Shown here: positions 5,561 through 5,609 of the stretch, piece by piece
Layout of the letters: each line of letters opens with the position of its first letter
Position numbering within the stretch: the first letter of the stretch is position 1
Assembly: GCA_019417975.1 (NCBI GenBank)
Contig: DYCT01000029.1
Span: 6,677-12,285, forward strand
DNA from: Bacteroides sp.
GTDB taxonomy: Bacteria > Bacteroidota > Bacteroidia > Bacteroidales > Bacteroidaceae
Direction of reading: 5' to 3'
Length of the DNA stretch: 5,609 nt
Translations under genes and position numbers: made by a program
Notes under the pieces: model-generated
Told to the model about the DNA's origin: nothing
The model's database searches: none
What the model saw: the letters and a program-made list of their open reading frames with translations, nothing else

Positions 5561-5609
5561 ATTCCGCAACACTATAATTTAACTTTATTTATAAGTTCCT
5601 GAGCAACAA

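Overview
The window looks like a chromosomal segment of Bacteroidales, most likely Bacteroides or Phocaeicola. Three things point there: a full-length Fkp-type fused fucokinase/GDP-fucose pyrophosphorylase closely resembling the B. fragilis protein, a sigma-factor promoter with the Bacteroides-type -33 TTTG / -7 TAnnTTTG architecture, and A/T-rich translation starts that mostly lack a Shine-Dalgarno sequence. I see no mobile element, CRISPR array, tRNA or rRNA.

Left half, plus strand (about 1-4005). A mutarotase of the L-rhamnose mutarotase family, with its first few codons outside the window, lies 7 nt ahead of fkp. fkp is followed after 52 nt by mazG. No promoter is visible between them, so they are probably one transcript. 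The transcript ends at a perfect 15-bp hairpin with a T-rich tail, just after mazG. The first two genes fit L-fucose salvage: the mutarotase would equilibrate anomers of free L-fucose, and Fkp would phosphorylate fucose and couple it to GTP to give GDP-fucose for capsule and glycoprotein fucosylation. MazG, a nucleoside triphosphate pyrophosphohydrolase, looks like a housekeeping passenger.

Right half, minus strand (about 5545 down to 4055), convergent with the first operon. A Bacteroides-type promoter drives an ECF sigma-70 factor. It is followed by a short single-membrane-span protein (probable anti-sigma factor) and, with a 4-nt ATGA overlap, a small secreted helical protein with Spy/CpxP/CnrX-like character. 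The order and topology (sigma, single-span inner-membrane protein, periplasmic helical protein) recall the CnrH-CnrY-CnrX signalling system of Cupriavidus, although the sequences are not obvious homologues and no metal-binding site stands out. This is the least described part of the window. The acidic periplasmic tail of the membrane protein and the basic mature periplasmic protein are electrostatically complementary, and a small hairpin plus an unusually strong Shine-Dalgarno precede the anti-sigma gene.

The last 130 bases (5480-5609) hold the sigma promoter and a 9-bp inverted repeat around it, but no gene.
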